Source: CBDEGU01 sp965238045
GTDB taxonomy: Bacteria > Acidobacteriota > Terriglobia > Bryobacterales > UBA6623
DNA: 64,000 nt
Assembly (NCBI GenBank): GCA_965238045.1
Contig: CBDEGU010000009.1
Location: 298,398 to 362,397 of the forward strand
Direction of reading: 5' to 3'
Part shown: piece by piece, positions 27,316 through 36,685 of the stretch
Layout: every line of letters begins with the position of its first letter
Numbering within the stretch: the first letter of the stretch is position 1
Made by a program: the position numbers and the translations under genes
The notes under the pieces: model-generated
What the model was told of the DNA's origin: nothing
The model's input: the letters and a program-made list of their open reading frames with translations, nothing else
Databases searched by the model: none

Positions 27316-28353
27316 GTGCGGCAACTCGGAGTCGGCGTCATCGGAACTGGCTGGGTTTCGGGAGAGTACATCAAGGCGTTCGAGCGGCATCCGCGGTGCG
27401 AGATTGTGGCGATCCATAGCCGCCGCAAGTCGCGGGCTAGCGAGAAGGCCGCCGAGCATGGCCTTGAGAACTGCCAGCCGTTCACGGATCTGAAGGCGAT
27501 GCTTCGCCATCCGGGGCTGGATGTCGTCGTGATCTGCACGCCGAATCACCTGCACGCCGAACAGGGAGCGGCGGCCGCGAGGGCGGGCAAACATGTAATT
27601 GTCGAAAAACCGGCGGCCATCGATCTGCCGAGTCTTCGCAAACTCGACACGGCGATCGAGAAGGCGGGCGTCAAAAGCATTGTGAGTTTTGTTTTGCGCT
27701 GGAACCCGATGTTTAGCAACATCCGCGCCATGATCGAGCAGCGGCTGATCGGGGATATTTTCTACGCCGAGGTCGACTACATGCACGAGATCGACGTCAC
27801 CCAGCGGGGCCATGGCTGGCACAACACAAAAGACCGCGGCGGCAGCGCCCTGCTGATGGCCGGATGCCACGCGGTCGACGGCCTGCGCTGGTTCGTCCAG
27901 GATGAAGCGGTCGAGGTAACCGCCTATTCATCGCGCAGCAAGGCCAATCGCCTGCGTTTCGAGTACGACCCGAACATTGTCACGATTATCAAATTCGCCG
28001 GTGGCGCGGTCGGCAAGATTGGTTGTTCGCTTGAAACTCCCATGCCCTATGTCTACCGGGTCGAGTTGCTCGGCGACAAAGGAACGATCCGTGACAACCA
28101 GATTTTCACGACCGCCTGGCCAGGACAAAAGGACTGGGCGGTGATCCCGACGATTTCTCCCAACAGCGGCGATGTGGCGCATCACCCCTTCGCGGATGAG
28201 GTGGAGCACTTTGTCGAGTGCATCTTGCAAGACACCGAGTCCCACTGCAACGTGCACGACGCCGTAAAAACACATGAAATCTGTATCGCCGCCGACCGCT
28301 CGGCTCGGAGCGGCAAGCCGGTCCGGCTGCCGCTGGGACGCACTGCGCGGTAA
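27316..28353 (+). CDS. Gfo/Idh/MocA family oxidoreductase
   Basis: 345 residues starting at a GTG with GGAGGA seven bases upstream; the frame upstream is open but has no start signal. The N-terminal Rossmann motif is GVIGTGWVSGEY, followed by the family segment VEKPAA and a C-terminal alpha/beta domain. NAD(P)-dependent sugar or polyol dehydrogenases of this family act on inositols, glucose or similar. It is cytoplasmic: no Tat or Sec signal is present, unlike the two other family members at 45.2 and 56.0 kb. Confidence 0.88.
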   Translation: MRQLGVGVIGTGWVSGEYIKAFERHPRCEIVAIHSRRKSRASEKAAEHGLENCQPFTDLKAMLRHPGLDVVVICTPNHLHAEQGAAAARAGKHVIVEKPAAIDLPSLRKLDTAIEKAGVKSIVSFVLRWNPMFSNIRAMIEQRLIGDIFYAEVDYMHEIDVTQRGHGWHNTKDRGGSALLMAGCHAVDGLRWFVQDEAVEVTAYSSRSKANRLRFEYDPNIVTIIKFAGGAVGKIGCSLETPMPYVYRVELLGDKGTIRDNQIFTTAWPGQKDWAVIPTISPNSGDVAHHPFADEVEHFVECILQDTESHCNVHDAVKTHEICIAADRSARSGKPVRLPLGRTAR

Positions 28354-28387
28354 GCGGCGGCCTGGCAAGGGGGCCACCACCGTGCGG

Positions 28388-29653
28388 CTAGTCCTGGTCC
28401 GGGCTTTCAGGCCCGTGTTCCCCGGCGGGATCACGGGTTAGTGACAGGCGAACCTTAGTGGCGCGCCCTGCTTGTGCTTCGTCGACCGCGGCTTCGGCGC
28501 CTTCGAGGTGAACCTTGTCGCCGACTTTCAGCAGGCGGCCGAGGCGGCTGACCAGGAGGCCCGAAATCGTATCGACATCGGTGGACTCCAGTTCGAGTTT
28601 GAGTTCACGGTTGATGCGGTCGATGGGTAATTGGCCTTGCACGACGAACTGGCCTTGGCCCTCGGACACGATCTCGGGCACCTCGCTGTCGAATTCATCC
28701 TGCACCGCGCCGACGAGCTGTTCCAGCACGTTCTCGAGGGTGACAATCCCGACCGAGGTGCCGAATTCATCGACGACGGTAGCCATGTGCTGATGCGTAC
28801 TCTGCATCTCGCGCAATAGCCGGTTGATCGTCAAGGTTTCCGGTACGTTGTGAAGCGGACGCGCGACCGACTCCGGCTGGAAGGGCCGATCCGGGGGGAT
28901 GCCGAGCAGGTCTTTGATGTGGACCACTCCGATCGCGTTGTCAAGACTTCCGTCACACAGGGGATAGCGGGTGTGTTTGGTGCGCAGCGCGGTTTGAATC
29001 GATTCATCCAGCGACCAGCCGCGGTCGAAGAGAACGACTTCGCGGCGAGGGACCATGACCTGCCGCACGGTGATTTCGTCGAAGTGCAGCACGGCGCTGA
29101 GCAACTGCAGTTCCGCCGCGGTGAGTTCCCCGGACTTGCCGCCGACTTCAATCATGGCCTCGATTTCTTCTTCGGTAACCACCGGAGCCGAGGTCGTGCC
29201 GGTAAAGAATTTGGCGAATCCCTGGGTGACCCGGATCAACGGGTACAAGGCCTTTTCCACGGCCGCCAGCGGCCAAACGATCCAGTGCCAGACTCGGCCC
29301 CAGTGCGTGGCGCCAAATGTTTTCGGCAGAATTTCGCCGAGCAGAAGAATCGCCAAGGTCAACAGAAGCGAGAAAGCGATGACACGGCCGGTCCCCAGCA
29401 CTTCGACGGCGTACATGCCGCAGATCGTCGCCCCGGCGGTGTTCGCTAGCGTGTTGAGTATCAGGATCGCCGAGGTTGGCGAAGCGATATTCTTTTTCAT
29501 CCCCAGAAAGCGCCGCGCGGCTTTCCGGTGCGTGCCCTCGATCCGGGCGGCCTCAAGCGCGGAGGAACGGGTCGAGTAGAGGGTGGCCTCGAATAGCGAA
29601 CACATTCCAGAAATGATGACGGTGAGAGCCGCCACCACGATCAGGATGGTCAT
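28388..29653 (-). CDS. Hemolysin-family CNNM/CBS/CorC membrane protein
   Basis: 421 residues. N-terminal CNNM (DUF21) transmembrane domain (about 1-180), with the conserved EILPKTFG region; then a CBS pair (about 200-330) including VVDEFGTSVGIVTLENVLEQLVG; then a CorC/HlyC domain (about 340-415). The family is associated with magnesium or cobalt transport and its regulation; hemolysin naming is historical. The position of the conserved EFG and LEN motifs is normal and the length is as expected. Confidence 0.88.
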   Translation of the reverse strand: MTILIVVAALTVIISGMCSLFEATLYSTRSSALEAARIEGTHRKAARRFLGMKKNIASPTSAILILNTLANTAGATICGMYAVEVLGTGRVIAFSLLLTLAILLLGEILPKTFGATHWGRVWHWIVWPLAAVEKALYPLIRVTQGFAKFFTGTTSAPVVTEEEIEAMIEVGGKSGELTAAELQLLSAVLHFDEITVRQVMVPRREVVLFDRGWSLDESIQTALRTKHTRYPLCDGSLDNAIGVVHIKDLLGIPPDRPFQPESVARPLHNVPETLTINRLLREMQSTHQHMATVVDEFGTSVGIVTLENVLEQLVGAVQDEFDSEVPEIVSEGQGQFVVQGQLPIDRINRELKLELESTDVDTISGLLVSRLGRLLKVGDKVHLEGAEAAVDEAQAGRATKVRLSLTRDPAGEHGPESPDQD

Positions 29654-29781
29654 CTACCTCTCCTTCCGCCGAGGGCAACGATTTTCAGGGTGAAGCTGAA
29701 AAACGACGCCAGAGGCAGTCTATGCATCAGCATAGCCAACGCCCGGCGGGAGCATTCGAACCGAGCGCGGCACGCGGCGGC

Positions 29782-30867
29782 CTAGGGCGCCTCGCCAAAC
29801 CACTTCTTGTAGAGTCGTTCGCTGGCGCCGTTTTCCGACAGCTCCAGCAGCGCGCGGTTGACCGGCTCGCGGAGGGGGCTGCTAGGCGGAAAGGCAATCC
29901 CGTAGGACTGTTCATTGAGCAGGGGCCCGACGAGTGCAACCGACTCGCCGGGCTGCTCCTTGACGTAGAGCAACAGGGGCGGGGCGTCGAAGACCACCGC
30001 GTCGACCGCTCCCGTTCTCAGCAAGCCGTAAGCCTGTTCGATCACCGGCACCTCTCTTACCAAGGCGCCGTAGCCGTGAAGGGCCTCGACGCTCGTCGAG
30101 CCGGCGACAGTCGCCACGGCACGATCCCGCAGGTCTTCGGGGCCGCGAATCCCCGCATCGAGCCCGGCCAGGGTGATCCCCGCCGAGAGCTGCGCGATGA
30201 TCAGGCTGAACAGGCCAATGCCCATCACCATGACCAGCATCGCCACGAAGCGGCCCATCCAGCGATGCGGCGTGATGTCGCCGTAGCCGACCGTGGTCAT
30301 CGTCGCCAAGATGCACCAAGCCGATTCGAGAATTCCAGGAAAGTAATTCCGGTGAATCGCCTTGCTGCCCCGCTCGGCGAGAAACAGCACATGAGCGCAG
30401 ACGACCAGAAACGCCACCAGATAGCCGATAGGCTCGAGAACTCCCGAGGTCGGAACCGAACGCAAGAAGCGAATCAGCGTCGGCTGCTCGTCGACCCTTG
30501 CCATGATGCGCAGCCCGGACTGCATGTAGGGATAGCTGAAATCCATATCGTGCTCGCGGGATGCCGTCATCGTGATTCCGGCGATTCCAGCATGCACGGC
30601 ACCGTTCTTCACCTCTTCGAGCAGTTGTTCGAACGGAAGCTTGCGCAGCTCGTATTCGACGCCCGCCATGCGGCTGATCTCGGCCCAGAGGTCGATATCG
30701 AAGCCCTCGAATCGCGGATCGGTCCCCCCGGTTTCCATCACGTTGGGAGAAAACAGGGCGATGCCGATGGTCTGCGCGGGTATGGCGTCCTGGGCGGCGG
30801 CTGTCCCCACTACAGCGAGACACCCGGCCAGACAAAAGATGCGCAGCGGTGTCGTGTTCGCAAACAT
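29782..30867 (-). CDS. GluR0-type ligand-gated potassium channel
   Basis: 361 residues from the ATG at 30867, followed by a signal peptide (IFCLAGCLAVVGTAAA). An extracellular solute-binding domain is split by a channel: lobe 1 (about 28-140) with FDIDLW and Arg104 in TASREHDMDF, the ligand-carboxylate position; helix 1 (146-164); a re-entrant loop with TVGYGD at 192-197, the potassium selectivity filter; helix 2 (206-228); then lobe 2 (about 240-361) with Asp294 in VVFDAP, the usual amino-group acid. This is the architecture of bacterial ionotropic glutamate receptors. It should open a K+ path on binding an extracellular amino acid or similar anion. The fourth helix of animal receptors is absent, as in GluR0. 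Confidence 0.85.
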   Translation of the reverse strand: MFANTTPLRIFCLAGCLAVVGTAAAQDAIPAQTIGIALFSPNVMETGGTDPRFEGFDIDLWAEISRMAGVEYELRKLPFEQLLEEVKNGAVHAGIAGITMTASREHDMDFSYPYMQSGLRIMARVDEQPTLIRFLRSVPTSGVLEPIGYLVAFLVVCAHVLFLAERGSKAIHRNYFPGILESAWCILATMTTVGYGDITPHRWMGRFVAMLVMVMGIGLFSLIIAQLSAGITLAGLDAGIRGPEDLRDRAVATVAGSTSVEALHGYGALVREVPVIEQAYGLLRTGAVDAVVFDAPPLLLYVKEQPGESVALVGPLLNEQSYGIAFPPSSPLREPVNRALLELSENGASERLYKKWFGEAP

Positions 30868-31166
30868 CGTCCCCGATTGTAACAGGCGCGAACGGCGGTT
30901 CGGCATCGCGGCGCGCGTGAGGGAGAAGCGAGAAATTGTTTCGCCAGGTCTGTCGAATGTACATACCCGTTGTGCAGCGGACAGCGGCGTCAGAAGCTCC
31001 CCCGGCGCACCACAACGCCAATGAATACAAGGCGATAGAGAATCGTGCCGGGGGAACGACCGGTTTTGGCGAGACACTTGCACAGATGGGGGGCGCCGTC
31101 CAATTTCCAAGAGCGTGTTGCTCGCGGAACAGCGATGGTCAACATCAACCGATGGAGGGAGAGTCG

Positions 31167-32051
31167 ATGAGTATCACGAATCCTGAACCTATGCCTGAAA
31201 AGACGCCCGTCAGCCGAGGAGGCACCGTCTTCGCCCTCGCGATTTTGGCCGCGATGGCAATGAACGTCTATCTTTTTTCCCGCGTGAACCGGCTTGAAGT
31301 CGAAGCCCACACGATGCAAATGTCCACCGGCGAGGAGTTTTCGAAGCTAGAAGAAACATCTATCTATCGAGTCGCGCAGGCACGGCGTGAGGTGGAAGAG
31401 CTTCGCAAGCAACTCAGCGAAACGCACAAGCAGATCTCAAAACAGGCGGAAGCCTCCACGCGGCGGCGCACCCGGAAACTGGCCGAAAGCGTGTCGAAAC
31501 AGCAGCGGGTGCAGCAAGAGGTGCTGCTCGGCGAACTGCGCGATGTCGCCGGCAAAGCCGGTCAGGCGCAGGAAGGGGTGACCGCGGTCGAGGGCGAACT
31601 CAAGACCGTCAAATCCGCGGCCGAGCAGACGCGGCGGCAACTGAGCGAGACCGGCGCCGCGCTCGCCTCGACGCGCGACCTGATCGCGGAACTAGACGTC
31701 CAGATGGGCGAGCAAGGCAAGAAGATTGAGACGCTGCAACAGCTCGGCGAGCGGCAGCGGGTCGTCTTCGTGCTGAACAAGTCCAAGCAGTCACAAAAAG
31801 TTGCGGACTTGCAACTGCGTCTGCGAGCCGCGAACCCGAAGCGCAACCGCTACAGCCTCGACATCATCGCCGACGACAAGAAGATCCAGCAGAAGAACAA
31901 GCACCTGCATGAGGCGCTGCGCTTCTACCTGCCGGGTTCGCCTCAACCCTACGAAATTGTCGTCACGCAAATGACCAAGAACCAGGTCATCGGTTATGTC
32001 AGCAAGGCCAAGACCGAGATGGCGCGCTTGGCGCCTCTTCCGCCTCACTGA
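31167..32051 (+). CDS. Membrane-anchored coiled-coil protein
   Basis: 294 residues from the ATG at 31167, with GGAGGGAGA just upstream; earlier starts in the open frame lack such a site. One membrane helix (about 24-40, VFALAILAAMAMNVYLF) is followed by a long coiled coil (about 55-215) rich in Glu, Lys, Gln and Arg with regular heptads. The C-terminal ~75 residues (YSLDIIADDKKIQQKNKHLHEALRFYLP) look folded and may be a small alpha/beta domain. I do not recognise a family. Periplasmic orientation of the coiled coil is likely. Function not known. Confidence 0.65.
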   Translation: MSITNPEPMPEKTPVSRGGTVFALAILAAMAMNVYLFSRVNRLEVEAHTMQMSTGEEFSKLEETSIYRVAQARREVEELRKQLSETHKQISKQAEASTRRRTRKLAESVSKQQRVQQEVLLGELRDVAGKAGQAQEGVTAVEGELKTVKSAAEQTRRQLSETGAALASTRDLIAELDVQMGEQGKKIETLQQLGERQRVVFVLNKSKQSQKVADLQLRLRAANPKRNRYSLDIIADDKKIQQKNKHLHEALRFYLPGSPQPYEIVVTQMTKNQVIGYVSKAKTEMARLAPLPPH

Positions 32052-32103
32052 AACAGGGTGATGGCAAGGTAGCACCGGCGGACCCGACGACGGTGGCCCT
32101 CAA

Positions 32104-32141
32104 GGCCGAAGCCGGGTCCGTTTTTTTCGGCGGCTCCGGCC
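32104..32141. terminator. Strong GC hairpin after the coiled-coil gene
   Basis: GGCCGAAGCCG (32104-32114) can pair with CGGCTCCGGCC (32131-32141), an 11-bp stem with one mismatch. The loop contains seven T's. There is no T run after the stem, so a Rho-independent terminator is not certain; it may also stop transcripts by another route. Confidence 0.35.
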
Positions 32142-32190
32142 TCGCTCGCCTGGCGCCTGGCGCGGAGATCCATCACCGGTTCTCGCAGCG

Positions 32191-32220
32191 CGCCCAGGCA
32201 GACTTCTGCCACGGGCCGCG
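32191..32220 (-). repeat. Solo copy of the CCCGTG repeat motif
   Basis: On the minus strand it reads GGCCCGTGGCAGAAGTC followed by TGCCTGGGCGCG, close to the ends of the 274-bp element at 980-1253. It lies about 20 bp upstream of the rsmA start. Confidence 0.35.
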
Positions 32221-32240
32221 AGGCCAGTAGACTGAAAGAG

Positions 32241-33023
32241 ATGGCGCCGGCCAAGCGGAAGCCCAAACTCGGACAGCACTTCTTGGAGGACCAGCAGGTG
32301 CTCGAACGGATTGCCGGCGTGCTGAGACTTCGATCCGGCGAAGCGGTGATCGAGATCGGTCCGGGCCAGGGAGCTCTTACGTCGCGTCTGCTCGATACGG
32401 GCGCCACGGTCACCGCGATCGAGGTGGACCCGAGGTTTGTTCAGATACTGCGTACGCGCTATGAAAAATCGGTCGCGCTGGAAGTCTTGCACGCCGACAT
32501 CCTCGATCTCGACCTCGGCCAAGTGATCGCCGAGCGCGCGGGCGGGCGAGTGGCCGTTGCCGGAAATCTGCCCTACTACATCACTTCGCCGATTTTGCGA
32601 AAGGTTTTCGCCGCCGCGCCTCGTATTTCAAGGTGCGTGTTCCTGATCCAAAAAGAAGTCGCGCTTCGTCTTGTGGCGCGCGCGGGCTCGCGCGACTACG
32701 GGTATCTCACGGCTCTAAGCCGGCTCTACTGCGAGCCAGAGCTGTTGTTTACGGTTCCGGCGAGCGCGTTTCGGCCTCCGCCGGAGGTGACCTCGGCGGT
32801 GGTCCGGCTGACGATCTCAGAAACGGATCCACCCGAAGCATCCTTGCTCGAATTCCTAAAAGCCTGTTTCGCCCATCCGCGCAAGACATTGCTTAACAAC
32901 CTGAGCGGGCGGCACAAGCGGAGTCTGCTGGCGGCCCTGCCCGAGATGGCCCGCAGGGCACAGGAGCTTGGTCTAGACGAGTTGCAAGCCCTGCACGGGC
33001 GGTTGCGGGCCATGCCGCGATAA
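32241..33023 (+). CDS. rsmA: 16S rRNA adenine dimethyltransferase RsmA/KsgA
   Basis: 260 residues. It methylates two adjacent adenosines near the 3' end of 16S rRNA during small-subunit assembly. The SAM motif is EIGPGQGALT (38-47) after LGQHFL, and the catalytic NLPYYITSP starts at 109. The C-terminal helical domain is complete, ending with a region LNNLSG typical of KsgA. Length is normal. Confidence 0.92.
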   Translation: MAPAKRKPKLGQHFLEDQQVLERIAGVLRLRSGEAVIEIGPGQGALTSRLLDTGATVTAIEVDPRFVQILRTRYEKSVALEVLHADILDLDLGQVIAERAGGRVAVAGNLPYYITSPILRKVFAAAPRISRCVFLIQKEVALRLVARAGSRDYGYLTALSRLYCEPELLFTVPASAFRPPPEVTSAVVRLTISETDPPEASLLEFLKACFAHPRKTLLNNLSGRHKRSLLAALPEMARRAQELGLDELQALHGRLRAMPR

Positions 33024-33198
33024 TGGGGGGGAGGTCATGCGGCGGCGGCAGGGAACCAGTCGCAGGGAAGAAATGGCGGGGAAGAAGAAGCCGCAAGTTT
33101 CGATAAACCCCGCCCCGCGGGTCGTGGGAGGACCGGATCGCCGCCGACCGATGACGGGAAGGCCGTGCGTCATCATCTATAGTGAGTGAATAAATTCG

Positions 33199-34392
33199 AT
33201 GTCTTTTGTCAGTGTACCCGAGGCCCTCGACGAGTTGCGAGCGGGCCGCATGATCGTCGTCGTCGACGACGAAGATCGTGAAAACGAGGGCGACCTCACG
33301 ATCGCCGCCGAGAAGGTCACGCCCGAGGCGATCAACTTCATGGCCACCCATGGCCGCGGACTGATCTGCCTGGCGATGACTGGCGAGCGTCTCGACCGGC
33401 TTCGGATTCCGCTGGCCACCGAGCACAACACGTCTTCGATGGGTACGGCGTTCTGCCAGTCGATCGACGCGGCTTCGGGAATCACTACCGGCATTTCGGC
33501 CGCCGACCGGGCGCATACCATTCTCTCGGCGATCGCTCCGGCCGCAGGACCCGTGGATCTAGCCCGTCCGGGGCACGTTCCGCCGCTTCGAGCCCGCAAA
33601 GGGGGCGTGCTCGTTCGTGCGGGCCAGACCGAGGCGGCCGTGGACCTGGCGCGGCTGGCGGGGCTGATCTCGTCGGGCGTCATCTGCGAAATCATGAATA
33701 AAGACGGGACGATGGCCCGTGTGCCGCAGCTGATTCCGTTTTGCGACCAACACGGGCTCAAGATGCTCACGGTGGCCGAATTGATTCGCTACCGGCTCGA
33801 AAACGAGCGTTACGTCGCGCGTTTCGCCGAAGGCCTGGTCGAGACTCGGCACGGCGAGTTCCGGGCGATCGCGTATCGCTGCCAGATCAACGAGGAAACT
33901 CACCTCGTGCTGGTTTATGGCGACGTGCGGGGCGAGGAGCCCGTCTTGGTTCGCATGCACTCCCATAATTTGATGGGCGACGTTTTTGGCTCGGTCGATT
34001 ACCCCTCGAACCAGATCATCGAAAAGTGCATGGAACGTATCGCGGCGGAGGGGCGAGGCGTTCTGGTCTACCTTCACCAGACGGGTCTGGGTTACGGGCT
34101 GGAGCCGATGTCTGCAGGACCGATGTCTGGGGAGCGGATGTCTGGGGACCTGCAGCGGATCGTGCCACATCCGAAAGAGCGGTTGCCGGAATCGAGTGAA
34201 GCCAGCCGCAGGAAGCTTCAATACGAAGCCGGCATCGGGGCGCAGATTTTATCCGACCTGCGATTGAGCAAGATTCGTCTGCTAACGAACCGTCCCCGGA
34301 AAATCGTGGGGCTGGAGGGTTTCGGCATCCGCATTGTCGAGCAGATACCGGTTTTCGAGCCCGCTGCCGCCGAGCGCACCCGAATGTCGTAG
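33199..34392 (+). CDS. RibB domain fused to a degenerate GTP cyclohydrolase II domain (RibBX-like)
   Basis: 397 residues. Residues 1-200 are 3,4-dihydroxy-2-butanone-4-phosphate synthase: DDEDRENEGD (23-32), RPGHVPPLRA (123-132). The motif usually written GHTEA is AGQTEA here (residue 143). Residues 205-397 align with GTP cyclohydrolase II, but the zinc cysteines are missing: the site normally CLTGD...RCDCG reads NLMGDVFGSVDYPSNQI, and the EGRGIGL motif is TGLGYGL. A repetitive insert AGPMSGERMSGDL follows. The second domain is therefore unlikely to be an active cyclohydrolase. It resembles the RibBX variants known from proteobacteria. ribE and ribD are at 42-44 kb. Confidence 0.8.
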   Translation: MSFVSVPEALDELRAGRMIVVVDDEDRENEGDLTIAAEKVTPEAINFMATHGRGLICLAMTGERLDRLRIPLATEHNTSSMGTAFCQSIDAASGITTGISAADRAHTILSAIAPAAGPVDLARPGHVPPLRARKGGVLVRAGQTEAAVDLARLAGLISSGVICEIMNKDGTMARVPQLIPFCDQHGLKMLTVAELIRYRLENERYVARFAEGLVETRHGEFRAIAYRCQINEETHLVLVYGDVRGEEPVLVRMHSHNLMGDVFGSVDYPSNQIIEKCMERIAAEGRGVLVYLHQTGLGYGLEPMSAGPMSGERMSGDLQRIVPHPKERLPESSEASRRKLQYEAGIGAQILSDLRLSKIRLLTNRPRKIVGLEGFGIRIVEQIPVFEPAAAERTRMS

Positions 34393-34460
34393 GACGGCGG
34401 CACGCCGTGCCCGCGAGCGTGGCGACTGGCCGGAATCTCTGGCCGGAGTGTCCAGCGACT

Positions 34461-34904
34461 TCAGGGTTTTTCGGGCGCCTCTTCCAGTTCGGTTTCGTCC
34501 TGACAGCACATGCAGCGGCCCGGAGCGTGTGTGCGAATGTTGCAGACTACGCAGAAATAGGTGACGCGGAAGCGCTGCCGGTCTTTGATCGTGAACAGCT
34601 TATCGACCACAAACCGGCCGCCGGGCCCTGGCGTGCCATGCAACTCCCAGAGTCGTCCGGCCAGGCGGCGGTCGTGAAGCTGGCCCATGGTGTATTCATC
34701 ACCGGTCACGGTGTGACGGAGGCCGCCTTCGGTAACGAACAACCCTGTCTCGGCTGGTTGCGGCGCCTGGGCGGTGGCCGCCTCGATCCGGCCGCGGAGA
34801 ACCTGAACTTGAATCTGGGCGGCGGCGGGGCTGTTCGCTGCGGCGGCGATCAGAACGCCCGCCAGGCAAATCACAGATCGCCGTAATGGAGCTAAGAGAT
34901 TCAC
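34461..34904 (-). CDS. Secreted small protein with a CxxC/CMCC tail, unknown function
   Basis: 147 residues. A Sec signal ends near residue 29 (AGVLIAAAANSPAAA). The mature protein has a predicted beta-rich core and a cysteine cluster CVVC...CMCC about residues 118-134, which may bind a metal or form disulfides. I do not recognise a family. A short acidic C-terminus follows. It is convergent with the RibB-like gene, whose end is about 70 bp away. Confidence 0.5.
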   Translation of the reverse strand: MNLLAPLRRSVICLAGVLIAAAANSPAAAQIQVQVLRGRIEAATAQAPQPAETGLFVTEGGLRHTVTGDEYTMGQLHDRRLAGRLWELHGTPGPGGRFVVDKLFTIKDRQRFRVTYFCVVCNIRTHAPGRCMCCQDETELEEAPEKP

Positions 34905-34977
34905 GGTTTCTAGAAAACCCGCACCCGGAAACGCCGCTGGGATGCCGCCGCCGGTTCAGGCCACCCGCTCGGGCCGA

Positions 34978-35865
34978 TCAGGCATTGCTGGGACTGGCCG
35001 CAACGCGACCGGTCATCCGGCCGACCATCTGTTGCACCATCTCCCGCCCGCGCCGGTAGGCGTAATGGTACTGATGCTTCTTCTCGTCGCGCGTCATGCC
35101 GCGTCCCAAGCGCAGCAATCGGTCAAGCCCCACACCCACGGCATAGCTGCCGGCGAACGAGATCAGTCCCTTGGATACAAGGCCTCCGCCGGCCGGTATC
35201 TTGGACACCAGCTCACGGGCGATGGCGCGCCAGCCGAAGGCGGCGGCCACGATCGAGCCAATCTCGGCGCGTTGTTCCCGGTAGCCCACCGGGCTGTCGC
35301 TCGCAGCGGCGATCAGAAACGCCATACGCACCTGGTTCATCGTAAGAAACGCCGTGTCGGAAGCAAACTCGCCGACCGCCCAGGGAAGACTAATCACGCT
35401 CGGCACGATGTTCGGCAGCGAGGTTGCCACGGTAAACATGGCGTTTTCCTTGCTGATTTTCCAGATCAAGCGCTGGATCACGGGTTCGCGAAACGGGAGA
35501 AAGCGTTTCGAGAGCGGGATCCACAGATCTTCGTGTTCGTCAAGGATACACTGCACGGAAGCTTCGGGATTGTGCGGATCGAAGGGATAGAAATGCGGGG
35601 GGTGGGGAATAGCTCGTTCGGAAAATCCCACATCGCAATTATTGAAATCCTCTTCCTCGGCGATGCGCAGGATGCTTCGAAAAGCCTGATCCGCTTTGGC
35701 CTCGGTAGTTTCCGCAGGAATTAGGAACGCCAGGGCGCGCGAGTAGATCAGGTCGTCGGCCGCCAGGATTCCGAGCGTCGCCGAGCGGTTGCTGAGCGCT
35801 CTCATCTCCTCGGGGTCGAGGTTCTTGAACGCGTCGCCGATTTGCCGAATGAGCGGGAAAGCCAA
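34978..35865 (-). CDS. DUF697-like (YcjF-type) membrane-associated protein
   Basis: 295 residues. The C-terminal half carries the pattern seen in DUF697/YcjF-type proteins: SLPWAVGEFASDTAFLTMNQ, then MAFLIAAASDSPVGYREQRAE, and hydrophobic helices (about 210-265) with basic ends. The N-terminal part is soluble and helical. Such proteins are often linked to GTPases (Era-like or YcjX) at the inner membrane; no GTPase is in this neighbourhood, so the role is unclear. No signal peptide. Confidence 0.55.
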   Translation of the reverse strand: MAFPLIRQIGDAFKNLDPEEMRALSNRSATLGILAADDLIYSRALAFLIPAETTEAKADQAFRSILRIAEEEDFNNCDVGFSERAIPHPPHFYPFDPHNPEASVQCILDEHEDLWIPLSKRFLPFREPVIQRLIWKISKENAMFTVATSLPNIVPSVISLPWAVGEFASDTAFLTMNQVRMAFLIAAASDSPVGYREQRAEIGSIVAAAFGWRAIARELVSKIPAGGGLVSKGLISFAGSYAVGVGLDRLLRLGRGMTRDEKKHQYHYAYRRGREMVQQMVGRMTGRVAASPSNA

Positions 35866-36039
35866 ATCGTATTCTACTGCGGAATCGACTGCGCCGCCAG
35901 CCCCAAGCCCGTAATCCGTCTGTAAGCACCGGACCTGGGGAGCAGGGGGTGGTCGGAGGTGTGGAGGCAGGGGGTGGGATGGCTCCGAGTGGCCGCGCGG
36001 CGGCGCACCCAGTGGGTGTTGGATGGCTACGGTCCTGGC

Positions 36040-36525
36040 ATGGGTCTCAAAAAGCAGTTCCGCAGCCCGGCCGAAGGCGAGTTCCTGTTCGAAATCGACG
36101 ACACGCCGCTCGAGGAAATCCTCACCTCCTTCGGCGGATGGCCACTGTTCCTGCGCACGGCCCGCAGTCTCGGCCTAGCCGCAAGAGTCCACCACCATCT
36201 GCAACTCAAGCAACGCCGGTGGGGTCTGGACGAAGCCTCCTGTGTCGAAAGCTTTCTGGCGCTGAACGCGGTCGGCGGCGAGTGCTTCGACGACTTCGAT
36301 GTCCTGCGCGAAGATGCCGGCATGGCGGCGATGCTCGGCTACGAGCCGCCCTCGCCCGAGGCCGCGCGCAAGTTTCCCTGCCAGTTTCACGACCAGGAAA
36401 AGATCGAGCAAGCGCAACAGCAACAGCTCGATTTGGCACGAGCCAGCATCATCCCCGGGGAAAGCGAAGCGCTCGCCGGGCTGGCCGCCGTCAACCGCGA
36501 TGTGATCGGCGAATTGGGACGCCGG
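36040..36525 (+). pseudogene. IS1380-family transposase, N-terminal remnant
   Basis: About 160 residues match the N-terminal domain of IS1380-type transposases: LEEILTSFGGWPLFLRTA, then a leucine-rich LGLAARVHHHLQ region, FLALNAVGGECFDDFDVLRED, and FIPGESEALAGLAAVNRDVI in the form SIIPGESEALAGLAAVNRD. The frame then runs into unrelated, Arg- and Pro-rich sequence, and the DDE catalytic core is missing. The fragment is flanked by remnants of another gene to its right, so this was a deletion junction. No inverted repeats or target duplication remain. Confidence 0.65.
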
Positions 36526-36685
36526 TCGGCCCGCGGGCCGCGCCTGGGCCCCTGCCGGACGCGCTCTCCGAGCCTGAAGACACCCTCCGCCCCTCAAACC
36601 AACTCCCGCAGTCTCTTACGGACGGATTACGGGGGAGACCGGCCCAGTGGCGCTATGATGGCCATACCTTACCGGAGAGGACGCC

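Noticed and set aside
33024..33198. FMN riboswitch before the RibB-like gene
   Set aside because: I did not see the conserved segments of that aptamer. Some GC hairpins exist, but nothing riboswitch-specific.
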